Shown: in pieces, positions 42,436 through 52,303 of the stretch | Layout: every line of letters begins with the position of its first letter | How positions within the stretch are numbered: the first letter of the stretch is position 1 | Translations under genes and position numbers: made by a program | Assembly (NCBI GenBank): GCA_016784735.1 | Contig: JADHUC010000001.1 | Span: 62,001-126,000, forward strand | From: Pirellulaceae bacterium | GTDB lineage: Bacteria; Planctomycetota; Planctomycetia; Pirellulales; Pirellulaceae | Reading direction: 5' to 3' | Length of the DNA stretch: 64,000 nucleotides | The notes under the pieces: model-generated | Databases searched by the model: none | Told to the model about the DNA's origin: nothing | The model's input: the letters and a program-made list of their open reading frames with translations, nothing else

Positions 42436-43881
42436 TCACACTTCGCTCTCGGCCGGCACCACGAACGGTTCGCGATACTCGCGCGTGAGCATGGCGTCGG
42501 CCGCGGCGCTGCCGACGAACTGCTCTTTGTCCGGATCGAATTGGAGCCAGGGGCCCACGGTGAGCTGGGTCTTTTCGATATCGACCCCATTGTCGGCGAG
42601 ATGCTTCCGCGTTCGCTCGAACGTGTCGTTCGCGTCGTCGAACAATTTGTGGGATGCGAGCTGGTCGAGGATCTCTTGCGGGCCGGTCTGATGTCCGAGC
42701 CGATACGAGATGTTCCCCAGGTGGCACAGCCCGGCCGAGAGGTGCCCGCCGAAAACTTCTGCGTTCAAATGGTCGCGGTCGCGGCTGCGGACCGCCTCGA
42801 TGAAATTGCCGAAATGGTTGTCGCTGGGGCCTGAAAATTTCTCGACCAGCTTGCCATCCGGATCGAAAAACGCACTGCTGCCAGCAGCCATCCCGATGTA
42901 GCCCTCGCTGCCGGTGAAAACCGCACCGCCGTGACGGTGAAACTTGGGAGTCGGCAGCCCGCGAACTTCCTGCACGAAGGTGACGTCGCCGAAATCATGT
43001 ACGGCCACCTGCGTGTTGGGCGTCTGGGCGGAATCCGCGTAGCCAACCCGACCGCCGTAGCACATCGTCGCGCTGGGCAGTCGCGTCACGCCCAGGCCGA
43101 AGCGGACCAAGTCGGCCCGGTGCACGTCGCTGTTGCCGATATCGCCGTTGCCCGTTTCCCAGAACCAGTGCCAGTCGTAGTGGAAGTTGCGTCGCGTGAT
43201 CGGGCTCATCGGCGCGGGCCCGGCCCAAAGATGGTAGTCGACACTCGCGGGCGGCTTGCTTTCGACGGCGGGTCCGATCGAACCGCGACGCTTGTAGGTG
43301 ATGCTACGCGCCAGCGTGACTTTGCCCAACTTGCCTTCGGCCATGAACCGGGCGGCCGCCTTGCAAGTTCCGTCCGAGCGATATTGCGTGCCGACCTGAC
43401 AGATGCGGTCGTACTTCCGTGCCGCCTGCACCATGCGCCGGCCTTCGCTGATGTTATGGCTGACCGGCTTCTCGACGTAAACATCCTTGCCCGCCTGCAT
43501 GGCCCAGATGGCGGCCAGGGCATGCCAGTGATTACAGGTGGCGATCGAAACAACGCCGATCGACTTGTCGTCGATGATCTTTCGCAGATCCTGATACGCG
43601 GCCACCTTGCGTTTCTGACGTTTGCCCACGGCGTCGGCATGGCGTGCGGCGCGGCTCATGTCCGCATCACAAATCGCCACCACGTCGCAATCGCCGCGGC
43701 CGACAAAGGCCCCGGCATGAGCCGGACCGCGTACGCCCGTGCCGATCACCGCAACGGACAACCGCTCGTTGGCGGAAGCTTTCTTCGGCTCCTCGGCGGC
43801 AGAAGCAACCAACGCAGGCCCGGCCAATGCCGCGGTGGCCGTCAGGATCGAATCTTCCAGGAATTGACGTCGAGTGAACAT
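42436..43881 (-). CDS. Tat-exported Gfo/Idh/MocA family oxidoreductase
   Basis: A 481-residue protein; the ATG at 43881 follows AAAGGAG, and the longer upstream frame is not family-like. It has a Tat-like start (TRRQFLEDSILTATAALAGP), Rossmann motif AVIGTGVRGPAHAG (about 45-58), YVEKPVSHNISEG near 135 and GNGDIGNSDVHRADLVRFGL, the mark of the planctomycete long subgroup. The C-terminal extension (FERTRKHLADNGVDI to WLQFDPDKEQFVG) is also typical. It would oxidise a sugar hydroxyl outside the cytoplasm. With the isomerase and GH95-like genes downstream it forms a plausible three-gene set. Confidence 0.9.
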   Translation of the reverse strand: MFTRRQFLEDSILTATAALAGPALVASAAEEPKKASANERLSVAVIGTGVRGPAHAGAFVGRGDCDVVAICDADMSRAARHADAVGKRQKRKVAAYQDLRKIIDDKSIGVVSIATCNHWHALAAIWAMQAGKDVYVEKPVSHNISEGRRMVQAARKYDRICQVGTQYRSDGTCKAAARFMAEGKLGKVTLARSITYKRRGSIGPAVESKPPASVDYHLWAGPAPMSPITRRNFHYDWHWFWETGNGDIGNSDVHRADLVRFGLGVTRLPSATMCYGGRVGYADSAQTPNTQVAVHDFGDVTFVQEVRGLPTPKFHRHGGAVFTGSEGYIGMAAGSSAFFDPDGKLVEKFSGPSDNHFGNFIEAVRSRDRDHLNAEVFGGHLSAGLCHLGNISYRLGHQTGPQEILDQLASHKLFDDANDTFERTRKHLADNGVDIEKTQLTVGPWLQFDPDKEQFVGSAAADAMLTREYREPFVVPAESEV

Positions 43882-44335
43882 GAATCGGCTCCTTTCATCA
43901 CCCCGGGACGGGTAGCCTTTGGTCTCGCCGAGGTCGATACAGCCGACGCGACCAAGCCACGAGCCCAGAGCCCAGTGTATCACAATGACGGCGTTCCAGG
44001 TTGGCTACGACGTAGTCCCAAATCAGAATGATTCGTGCGGCAGGTGTGTCGGACCTCTGTACTTTAGCGCAGTCCAAAAGTGCAGAGTGGTCGATTTCGC
44101 CGACGCGCGTCACTGCATCCTGCTAATTGGTGCGCGAAGTCCCCTGGATTGCCCGTGACGGCGCGTGAAGAAGAATCCCGCGAAGCCCAGGCCCGTCGCC
44201 GTCGCAAACGCGCCGCCCGCCGATTCGCCTCGGCCCTGCAAACGGCTGATGGAACTTTGCAGAGCCAGTCCGCTCGGTGTAAGCTATTGCCAAGGTAACG
44301 GTTACGGAAGATGGCGTAGAATGGAAGTGGAGACG
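43882..44335. other. Divergent intergenic region with a dispersed repeat
   Basis: No gene is supported in this 454-bp gap between the divergent oxidoreductase and GH106-like genes. It contains the 40-bp repeat at 44015-44054 and probably both promoters. The frame of the GH106-like gene stays open back to 44165 but has no signal peptide there. Confidence 0.5.
44015..44054. repeat. 40-bp dispersed repeat, copy 2
   Basis: It agrees with 19859-19898 at 36 of 40 positions. It is placed between two divergent genes. Confidence 0.6.
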
Positions 44336-47300
44336 ATGAGAAGAGTTCTTATTGCAATGATCCTAATCCAGAGTGAATTTCTCTTTGCCGCCGAATCCTT
44401 AAGAAACGGCTTCCAATTGCCAGCAAACGAGTATCGGCCGGAAACATGGTTTCATCTTTGCAGTAGGAATATCACCAAGATCGGCATCACAAAGGACCTG
44501 GAGGCGATTAGGCGTGCGGGTCTTCGAGGAATCCACCTGTTCAGCAAGGGAAACGATAGACCGGATAGAATATGGCCGAATGTTAGGCAGGTTAAGACGC
44601 TGTCACCCGAGTGGTACGAAGCGGTTACGCACGCGGCGGGAGAATGCAAGCGACTGGCTTTGAGCTTCACCCTACATAATTGCCCGGGGTGGTCACAAGC
44701 CGGCGGACCATGGGTTCCCGTTGAAGAATCCCAGCGCAGATTGGTGCATACAATCAGGCAAGTCACGGGCGGAAGCCCCTTCAGTTCGACCTTGCCTGTG
44801 CAGAACGACGAAGAGTTGAATTACCAGGATATCTGTGTTCTGGCATTCCCTACGCCGAAAGACGATACGGTCAAATACCTAGTTCCAAGCAAGATAGAGA
44901 CCAATAACCCAGAGGTCTCTTGGGGACCGATCATTGATACGAAGAGGAGATTGAACCCTAGACCACGCAGCGGCGCTAAAGAAGGAGTTGTCTATGACAA
45001 TAACATTGTGAACAAGGTTAATGGCAGCGACACTTGGTTGCAGGTTTGGTTCGATGAACCGGTCACCCTGCGCGCCCTGGAATTGCCGCCGGGCAATAAA
45101 CTATATGTGAATAAGAACAATCCGGTTGTGGATGTGAATCTACTGATCGAACAAGTAGATCATAAGGGTACGATTTCCTCTGTTGCGGAGCGCCAAATAC
45201 CTTCGACCAGTTGGCAGGACGGCAGGGTGTCGCTGACGTTTGCGCTGCCTGAAACGACCACACAAGGGCTCAGGATCACGTTTCGGGGTTCGCATCCTAT
45301 CACACTCAGGTATCTCTATTTCAATGGCTGTGCCCGGGTGGACAACTGGGAAACAAAGGCAGCACTGGCTTGTCGCTCCCTTGAGCAGCAGGATGTTCCG
45401 GAGCAGGATCCCGCCTGCTTCATTGAGTCGGAATCGATCATTGACCTGTCGGACAAACTCGATCCCGCCACCGGGAGATTGAACTGGAATGTCCCTGCGG
45501 GTAAATGGACCGTGGTTCGTTTTGGCCATAGGAATACGAGACACAAGAATGGCCCCGCTACATCTGAGTCCACGGGGTGGGAATGCAGTAAGTTCGATAA
45601 GCAAGCGATCGAGAATCATCTTCGCAATGGAATGGTCGGGAAGTTGACGGCCGACGACGGTTCGATAGGCAAAGGCCAGCTCAATGGCTTGCTTCTTGAT
45701 AGCTGGGAGAGGGGTACTCCCACATGGACGATGAAAAGCGATGGCATGTTTGAGGAGTTCAAAACCCGTCGCGGGTACGACCTGCGGCCCTTCCTACCCG
45801 CATTGATGGGCTACGTGATTGATGACCACCGTTACACCGAGCGGTTTTTGCGGGACATGCGTCAGACCATAGATGACCTGTTCGTTGACAACTACTTTGG
45901 CCATTTCAACAAAGTGGCTCATGGGTATGGCGCTGTCACGTATGTCGAAGGTGCTGCTGGAGAAGTGATTCCGGGTGATCCTTTGCGCTATTTTGGAGTG
46001 TCGGATATTCCGATGCCCGAATTCTGGTACCCCCATCCGCCTTCGAACCCTCACCAGGGCCGCAACGATAAGCCCATAGGTGCCGCTGCGTCTGCAGCGC
46101 ATATATACAATAAGCAGCGTGTTGCTGCCGAGGCTTGCACGATGCTCGGAACGAGGTGGACGGAGCACCCCTACGCGGTCAAATATCTGGTTGATTACAA
46201 CTTCACGCTCGGCGTGAATCACCTCGTTTTCCACTCGTTTACCCATAATCCCTATGAAGATGTGGTGCCGGGATCGACTTTTGGTAGTCATATTGGCTTT
46301 CCCTGGGTGCGCGGCCAGACCTGGTGGAAGCATATGCCGGCATTCACCGAGTATCTTGCGCGCTGCCAGTATTTGCTGCAGCAAGGCGAGTTCTCGGCTG
46401 ACGTTTTGTGGTATCTGGGCGACGATATCGCCCGCCCCGAACCGCAGGACCGGTGGTTCTTTGGCGAGAACTTCCTGTACCCTTCACCGGATGCTGAAGT
46501 CGAAACCAAAGGCTACCGCTTTGATCACCTCAATAGTGAGGTCCTCAACTCTCCGCGAATGTTTGTCAAAGACGGCAGAATCTGCATCAAAGATGGCGGC
46601 GAATATCGGGTGATTAAACTACGCGGTTCCGAACGGATGACCTTGGAAACAGCAAGAACATTGGAGGAATTGACAACAGCAGGCGCGGTGATCTACGGCA
46701 ACAAGCCGCAGTATTCACCTACGCTGATGGACGGGCCGGAGGACGAGGCGGAGGTCAAACGGATTTCCGACACGCTCTGGGGGAAGGGCAAGTCGGGCGT
46801 CAAACAAACCGGCAAAGGCAGAGTCTACTGGGGCAAGAGCTTCAAAGAGGTGATGGCTGCAGAACAGATTGAGCCGGATGTCACTTTCCCCAAAGGCGCG
46901 AATATTTCCTGGATCCACCGCAAGGTCGGGGATGCCGATGTCTACTTCCTGTATAACGGGTCGGACAACGAACTTGGTGTGAGTGTCAGCTTCCGCATTC
47001 AGGACAAAGCCCCCGAGATCTGGGATCCGATGACGGGGAAGCAGGGCCTTGCGAACGTTTGGCGAGAGGCGGGCAACCGCACGGATGTGGCTCTTCGCTT
47101 CGATCCGAACGGCAGCACCGTTGTGGTCTTCAGTCCAGGAAGAGAGCAGCCCGCTTTCACCAAACTCACGCATAACGGAAAAACGCTTCTGGATAGTGAT
47201 CCCGCATGGCTCAGCATTCCACAGGAAGCCAAAGCGATGACGGGCACCTCCGGCACCGGAGAAGATGGAGAACGGAAAAGGGTCTCTCACGGACAGATAC

Positions 47301-47896
47301 AGAGAGCTATCGCTCAGCTTGATCACAGCACGTTCACAGCATGGGAGGCTGGCAGTTTCATCTTGGAAGACTCCGCCGGAACGACTCGAAGAATCCAGAC
47401 CAAGAAACCAACTTCGATCGCATTGAATGGATCCTGGAAGGTCTCTTTTGAGTCCGGCTGGGATACTCCGGCTTCACTTGACCTTAAGGAACTCAAACCG
47501 CTGAGCGCACATACCGCGGAAGCCGTCAAGTACTACTCAGGTACGGCAACCTACGAAAAGGAGTTCGACCTGACGGCTGCTCAAAAAGCGATCCGCCTGA
47601 GTTTGGGCGAGGTGGCGGTCATCGCCGAGGTCTGGTGTAACAGCAAGAAGGTGGGCACACGCTGGGCGCCCCCGTTTGCCTTCGACCTTTCGGAGTTCGT
47701 CAAACCGGGCAAGAACAGGCTGACCGTGAAGGTGACCAATACCTGGCGGAACCAGCTCATCTATGACAACACTCGACCAAGAGACAAGCGCAAGACGTGG
47801 GCGACGAGTTCACCTGGGAGTTCGACGGAAGCACCTTCGCCATCAGGACTGATCGGACCGGTCGAGATCTATGTGGGAGATGCGATCCACCTATAG
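44336..47896 (+). CDS. Secreted GH106-like glycoside hydrolase (alpha-L-rhamnosidase type)
   Basis: An 1186-residue protein. The ATG at 44336 (with GTGGAG ahead) starts a clean signal peptide, RRVLIAMILIQSEFLFA; the ATG at 44321 is an alternative. GH106-type features are YRPETWFHLCSRNITKIGIT then DLEAIRRAGLRGIHLF, TLHNCPGWSQAGGPWV (near residue 120), LDSWERGTPTWTMKS and NHLVFHSFTHNPYED (near 630), and the sandwich tail GEVAVIAEVWCNSKKVGTRW. Codon use is a little richer in A/T than its neighbours, hinting at later acquisition. The family removes alpha-linked rhamnose from pectin-like glycans; exact activity is inferred. Confidence 0.85.
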   Translation: MRRVLIAMILIQSEFLFAAESLRNGFQLPANEYRPETWFHLCSRNITKIGITKDLEAIRRAGLRGIHLFSKGNDRPDRIWPNVRQVKTLSPEWYEAVTHAAGECKRLALSFTLHNCPGWSQAGGPWVPVEESQRRLVHTIRQVTGGSPFSSTLPVQNDEELNYQDICVLAFPTPKDDTVKYLVPSKIETNNPEVSWGPIIDTKRRLNPRPRSGAKEGVVYDNNIVNKVNGSDTWLQVWFDEPVTLRALELPPGNKLYVNKNNPVVDVNLLIEQVDHKGTISSVAERQIPSTSWQDGRVSLTFALPETTTQGLRITFRGSHPITLRYLYFNGCARVDNWETKAALACRSLEQQDVPEQDPACFIESESIIDLSDKLDPATGRLNWNVPAGKWTVVRFGHRNTRHKNGPATSESTGWECSKFDKQAIENHLRNGMVGKLTADDGSIGKGQLNGLLLDSWERGTPTWTMKSDGMFEEFKTRRGYDLRPFLPALMGYVIDDHRYTERFLRDMRQTIDDLFVDNYFGHFNKVAHGYGAVTYVEGAAGEVIPGDPLRYFGVSDIPMPEFWYPHPPSNPHQGRNDKPIGAAASAAHIYNKQRVAAEACTMLGTRWTEHPYAVKYLVDYNFTLGVNHLVFHSFTHNPYEDVVPGSTFGSHIGFPWVRGQTWWKHMPAFTEYLARCQYLLQQGEFSADVLWYLGDDIARPEPQDRWFFGENFLYPSPDAEVETKGYRFDHLNSEVLNSPRMFVKDGRICIKDGGEYRVIKLRGSERMTLETARTLEELTTAGAVIYGNKPQYSPTLMDGPEDEAEVKRISDTLWGKGKSGVKQTGKGRVYWGKSFKEVMAAEQIEPDVTFPKGANISWIHRKVGDADVYFLYNGSDNELGVSVSFRIQDKAPEIWDPMTGKQGLANVWREAGNRTDVALRFDPNGSTVVVFSPGREQPAFTKLTHNGKTLLDSDPAWLSIPQEAKAMTGTSGTGEDGERKRVSHGQIQRAIAQLDHSTFTAWEAGSFILEDSAGTTRRIQTKKPTSIALNGSWKVSFESGWDTPASLDLKELKPLSAHTAEAVKYYSGTATYEKEFDLTAAQKAIRLSLGEVAVIAEVWCNSKKVGTRWAPPFAFDLSEFVKPGKNRLTVKVTNTWRNQLIYDNTRPRDKRKTWATSSPGSSTEAPSPSGLIGPVEIYVGDAIHL

Positions 47897-48187
47897 TCCA
47901 GCAGCCCGACGCCTTTCTGGCTTCCCGCCCCAAGCGCTGGCGGCCGTCTCCCGGGCGCTTCGAGTTGATCGGCGGTCCTGCCTCACGCGTCCCGCCGACA
48001 CCCGAGCCACCCGAACAGCTCGACCTCATCGCCGCCCGAAACCGTTTTCGCGGCGGCTCAGGCTGAATTGACGCGAGGCTTTCAGCCTGCAGGGACCCGG
48101 AGGCTCCCTCGTCCGGACCGGGAGGTCCAGACCACTGTCGGGCTCTTCCCGGGCCGCATCTACTTAATGACTCTGGACGCCGAAAAC
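47897..48187. other. Intergenic stretch without a recognised gene
   Basis: A plus-strand frame ending at 48066 contains a proline-rich protein-like segment (ASRPKRWRPSPGRFELIGGP), possibly the end of a lost gene, but no start or family can be assigned. Confidence 0.25.
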
Positions 48188-48478
48188 TTATCCAACTTTT
48201 TCAATCAAAATTTGCCTGCGTCGATGTGGGTCGATTAATCCCGAACCGCGGCAGTTGACGCGAGACCGCTGTCGCACGAGGACCCTATTAGTCGGCGATC
48301 CAGTGAGCCTTCCAGTGTCGCGGAAACTGACATTGTCGTAGCAGCGCGGATGGAGAGGCTGAATCTTGAGGGGCCTGGGCGCCAGTGAGTGGTCAGAAGT
48401 TGCATGGTACGTCTCCTGCAATCGCGCCACGAAATCGTCGCGAACGGCGGCCAGTGCCTCAGCGTACTGGCCCGTTTT
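48188..48478 (-). pseudogene. Possible lost C-terminal part of the FG-GAP-like gene beyond a stop codon
   Basis: Directly after the TAA of the gene at 48479 the same frame continues with KTGQYAEALAAVRDDFVARL and QETYHA, which is helix-like and fits the preceding VYRL. The frame then decays into unlikely sequence. A recent nonsense change is the simplest reading. Confidence 0.4.
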
Positions 48479-49201
48479 TTAGAGGCGATACACTTTTGGC
48501 AGCTGCCTTTCATCGACCAGGGCGAAGAACTCATCCGCCAACCGCTTGAGCGCATCGCCCTCGTCACGGACCACCACCGCCTGGGTCTTCTTGTCGAGGA
48601 AGTGGCCGACGATGATATCGCCGCGGCCGTCTCTGGCGACCCACTGCGTCTTGCCGGTGTCGGCATCGATGCACCATGTCCCGTCCTTGGTCGCGTGCAG
48701 CACGGAGAAACGCCCGGTGCCGTGCAGGTCGAACACTGGCAAGCGGCTCTCGTCGCCGTGCAGGGTGCCCAGCGGCTCGCTCTCCCAGACCACCGAGCCG
48801 TCGTCGTAGCGGATGCGTTCGATCCGGGCCCCGGGATGCTCGCTGCGGCAGCGGAAGATGTCCGGCTTGCCGTCGGCGTCGACGTCCTTCACCTCGGAGA
48901 TGATCGGGTGGAAGGCCATGCCCGGCACGCCCTCGAAGCCCTTCATCGGCCAGGCCTTCTTTACGCCGGGGATCTGCGCCCAGTCGGCGGCGGTGATCTT
49001 CAGCATGTTCACCCGGACAATCTTGCCCCACTTGTCCTCGCCGAGGGCCCACTTGCCCTCAGGACACAGGTGCATGTTGGCTTTCTGGTAATGGAGCGTG
49101 CCCGCCTCGTCGCCGGCGCTGTGCTGGAGCGACTGTCCTCGCGCGGTGATCGCACCAAGGCAAAGCAGTCCGGCTGCCAAGCTGCAGAGCATTCTTGTCA
49201 T
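48479..49201 (-). CDS. Small secreted FG-GAP/VCBS-like protein
   Basis: A 240-residue protein. Its ATG at 49201 overlaps the stop of the upstream gene (ATGA). The signal peptide ends near ARGQS. The central part has a calcium-loop-like SEVKDVDADGKPDIFRCR (near residue 105) and blade-like repeats (RLPVFDLHGTGRFSVLHA, GRGDIIVGHFLDKKT), so a partial beta-propeller is likely. It is small for the family and may be shortened at the C-terminus by a stop codon. Translational coupling to the upstream hydrolase-esterase suggests a shared role in glycan binding. Confidence 0.65.
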   Translation of the reverse strand: MTRMLCSLAAGLLCLGAITARGQSLQHSAGDEAGTLHYQKANMHLCPEGKWALGEDKWGKIVRVNMLKITAADWAQIPGVKKAWPMKGFEGVPGMAFHPIISEVKDVDADGKPDIFRCRSEHPGARIERIRYDDGSVVWESEPLGTLHGDESRLPVFDLHGTGRFSVLHATKDGTWCIDADTGKTQWVARDGRGDIIVGHFLDKKTQAVVVRDEGDALKRLADEFFALVDERQLPKVYRL

Positions 49202-52200
49202 GGTTTTATTCCTACGCGTCTTGCCTTGCGGCCTGCGTCTATCCCTTCCGCGGTCGTGGCTCTTGCCAACAGCCGCTTCGCGAGTTCGAGATACGCCTTA
49301 CTGCTCAGGTGACCGTTCTTGTCGGTCCAGGCCCAGGCCTTGAAATTCTTCTCGTTGGAGCCGTGGTCGAGGTCCAGCAGGTGGGCGTTGCGGTCCTCGG
49401 TTGTCACCTCGATCTGCGCGTTCAGGATCGGCACGAAGCTTTCGTCCCTGTGTTGGAACAAGTGTTTTCTGACAAAGATCGGCAGGTCTGGTATCTCGGT
49501 GTCTTTACGGAACGCCGCGAACAGTGCCCGCAGGTTCTTTCCGTACTCCTCTGCCTGCGGCCGGTCCGACTCGCCCTGATCCCAGTAGAGCCCGATCACC
49601 TGGACTTGGTCATAGCGCTTCTGCAAGTCGCGCATGGCGGCGCGATAGTCGCTCATGAATGCGACGTAGTCCGGTCCGCGGCCAGCCGCCCATTGCGAAT
49701 ACAGGTTGTGTCCTCCCGGTCCATGCTTGATGAGAAACTTTTCGAGCCGAGGGTACTGCTTCTCGAGCAGCATCGCCATCGGCAGCTCAATCCCGTGGCG
49801 GTTCGGATCGCGGTAGCCGCCGCGTAGGTTTTGACCGGGCGTCAGGCGTTCAAAAGGGCCTGAGTTCCCGGGTTTCCAGATGTAGCATCTCGGGTAGGCA
49901 TCCTTCGTGGTGGGGATTCCTACTTCCTTGGCGGTCGAGCCCGGGATCGTCGGATGCTTCTTTGCCATGCCGGACTTCTCGTTGCTCTCGGGCGAGAAGG
50001 CCGCCACGCCACCGGCATTGGATTGTCCCGCGATCAAAAAGACCAATGCCTCCCCCGCCGAGACTTTCGCTTCCGCCTTTTCGACTTCCGGCGTCAAAGG
50101 GTTCATTTTGCTGCGCGGCGTCATCACAAACGCGAACCGTTCCAGCTTGACCGCGTCGGCCACGTCGCTACCGAAATGCAATCGCCGGATGAAGCGTTTG
50201 GCCGGAGCCGCACACGCCACAACCACGCGCTCCCCGGGGCCGAGTGCGTGCGCGTGGTCGACCGTCTCCCGGTCATCCCAACTGTCGTGATAGGTGACGG
50301 TCACGGTCACCTTCGCCGGTCGCTTGCCGTGGTTGACCATGAGCAATCCGGCCTTGTCCATAACGTCCTTGAAGCCGCCATAGCTGGCGGTGCTGACCTC
50401 TCGGTGCTTGCCCGAGAACTTCCTGCGGTAGGGCCCGTTGAAGAGCTCGACCTCGGCGAGCGTCGGAATCTTGTTGATGAAGTCCGAGGCGATCAGATCG
50501 AGTTCATCGACCGGCAGTCCTCTTGACGAAGCAAAACTCCCTTCGCGGCGAGACAGGAAGAGGGTTCGTTCGCCGCCCTCGCCGTAGTTCAGTGCCACGC
50601 TCGCGGCGGGCTTGCTCAACTTCGTGCAATCCCAGACACCGGCGCGTTTCTCGGCCAGGGCCTTGTCCAACGCCTCCCGCCAGGCGTCGGCGGGCGCGCC
50701 GATGACGGTCGCGTCCGGCAAAGCGTCCGCGCCGCCGGCCGTCTCGATGCGGGCCGGATATCGCGATGCCTCATCGGCCCTTGCGAGCCGCTCGCGAAGA
50801 TCGAGAACCGCCAGCATCCACGCGTCCGTCGAATCGCCCGTCACCCGCTCGATCTCATAGAAATCGTCGTGGCTGGTGATCTTCGGCAGCGGCGAGACGT
50901 CATCGAGGAACAGGTCGACCGCCAGCCGACCGAATTGTTCCGCTCGATGCAGATACGCCACGTTCCCGGTCAGGTCGTAGGCGGTGAACATCAACTCGAT
51001 CGCGTCCGACATATTCGCGCCCCAGACCGACCACTGCACCTCGGGGTTGATGCTCATGTAGACCTCGGCCGTATCGAGCACGGCCCGATAGTAGCGCTTA
51101 CGAAGCGCTTCGGAGTCGTTGCGCTTGGTCCGGTCGTGAAGCAGCAGCGCGAACCCGGCGTAGTGCTTGCGGTCCTGCCAGGGGCCGCCGAGGATGTCGA
51201 GTCGATCGGGGTTGTATCCGCCCGTGGCGCGCAGGTAGCTCTTGACCGGCCCCACGCGCTTGATGTCCAGCAGGTTGTCGGCCAGCTTGAGATACGCGGC
51301 ATCGTTCTTGCGCCCGTACTCGCGCATCTTCTCTGCGAGTTCCAGCTCCTTCTCCTCAATCACCTCTGCGCAGTCGTCCAGGATATTCGCGGCATACATG
51401 TATCCCTCGTACCACGCCCACTCGCCATAGCTGCTGCACGGCGCCAGGTGGCCGTTGGTGTCGCGGAGGCTTTCCCAGCGATTGAGGATCGTGTCGATAG
51501 CCCGCACGTACTCCGGGTCGGGATTCGCGAGGTATGCCTCGACCCAGGTGGCGATCATCGCCGACCCGGGCCAGGGGAACTCCATCCCGCCACTGGGCCC
51601 GTGCTGGTTCGAGTTGGCGTGCCGGTTGAAGTTGCCGGTCTTCTTGTCGGCGACGTAATGATCCCACAGCCCCATCGCATACTTCTGCAAGGCCGGCGGA
51701 TTCAGCTCCCAATACGGCCAGGGCCGATTGAACTCGAACGTCCCGCCCCCGCCGTCCTTGGCGACGTTCCAATAGGTGTGGGTGCCCCAGGGATAAAGCC
51801 CGATCCCCGTCTGCGTGTTTTCCATCCACCATGCGGCGGTCTTGTCCGCCTCCTGGGCGTAGTGCTCATCGCCGGTGATCTTGGTGAGGCGGTGCATCAA
51901 TTGCAGGAGCGCCAATTGATCGAGCGGGTCGGCCTGACCGTAGTTGCGATCCGATGGCCGGCACTCGCGGTCCCGCTCATACCCGGGCATGAACGGCTTC
52001 CGCTTGACGTGCGGAAACGGGGGAGAACTCATGTTGCCGGTGTGCCGGACGATCCCCGTCACAAACAGCGGCGAGGGCTTACCATAAACGTCGCGGCCGT
52101 GCTCGATCATGAAATCGGCGTAGGCCCTGGCGATCTCCGTGTAATTGTAGTCAGCCAGTATCTTGCACCATTCCCGCTGCTTCTCCGGTGTCAAGGGTGA

Positions 52201-52290
52201 TTCAAGGGACGCCTTGTCCTGCGCCTGAACGGTGACAACGGTTCCCAGCAGCAAGGCTGTTGCAAGAATGACACTTTGCAGTTGGTTCAT
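49198..52290 (-). CDS. Secreted two-domain protein: alpha-barrel hydrolase plus SASA acetylesterase
   Basis: A 1030-residue protein. The ATG at 52290 (GGTGGAACGC ahead) starts a signal peptide to VQAQD. The first part (about 30-560) looks like an (alpha/alpha)6 toroid acting on a glycan: QADPLDQLALLQLMHRLTKI, GGMEFPWPGSAMIATWVEAY and YGEWAWYEGYMYAANILDDC. A beta-rich linker (about 600-725) follows. The C-terminal domain (about 730-1020) has VFLIAGQSNAGG, GIELPMAMLL and GLYWDQGESD, the blocks of SASA-type carbohydrate acetylesterases. It would cut and deacetylate the same substrate. The next gene overlaps its stop. A duplicated GH95 tail lies just upstream. Confidence 0.82.
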   Translation of the reverse strand: MNQLQSVILATALLLGTVVTVQAQDKASLESPLTPEKQREWCKILADYNYTEIARAYADFMIEHGRDVYGKPSPLFVTGIVRHTGNMSSPPFPHVKRKPFMPGYERDRECRPSDRNYGQADPLDQLALLQLMHRLTKITGDEHYAQEADKTAAWWMENTQTGIGLYPWGTHTYWNVAKDGGGGTFEFNRPWPYWELNPPALQKYAMGLWDHYVADKKTGNFNRHANSNQHGPSGGMEFPWPGSAMIATWVEAYLANPDPEYVRAIDTILNRWESLRDTNGHLAPCSSYGEWAWYEGYMYAANILDDCAEVIEEKELELAEKMREYGRKNDAAYLKLADNLLDIKRVGPVKSYLRATGGYNPDRLDILGGPWQDRKHYAGFALLLHDRTKRNDSEALRKRYYRAVLDTAEVYMSINPEVQWSVWGANMSDAIELMFTAYDLTGNVAYLHRAEQFGRLAVDLFLDDVSPLPKITSHDDFYEIERVTGDSTDAWMLAVLDLRERLARADEASRYPARIETAGGADALPDATVIGAPADAWREALDKALAEKRAGVWDCTKLSKPAASVALNYGEGGERTLFLSRREGSFASSRGLPVDELDLIASDFINKIPTLAEVELFNGPYRRKFSGKHREVSTASYGGFKDVMDKAGLLMVNHGKRPAKVTVTVTYHDSWDDRETVDHAHALGPGERVVVACAAPAKRFIRRLHFGSDVADAVKLERFAFVMTPRSKMNPLTPEVEKAEAKVSAGEALVFLIAGQSNAGGVAAFSPESNEKSGMAKKHPTIPGSTAKEVGIPTTKDAYPRCYIWKPGNSGPFERLTPGQNLRGGYRDPNRHGIELPMAMLLEKQYPRLEKFLIKHGPGGHNLYSQWAAGRGPDYVAFMSDYRAAMRDLQKRYDQVQVIGLYWDQGESDRPQAEEYGKNLRALFAAFRKDTEIPDLPIFVRKHLFQHRDESFVPILNAQIEVTTEDRNAHLLDLDHGSNEKNFKAWAWTDKNGHLSSKAYLELAKRLLARATTAEGIDAGRKARRVGIKP

Positions 52291-52303
52291 GCGTTCCACC
52301 ACT

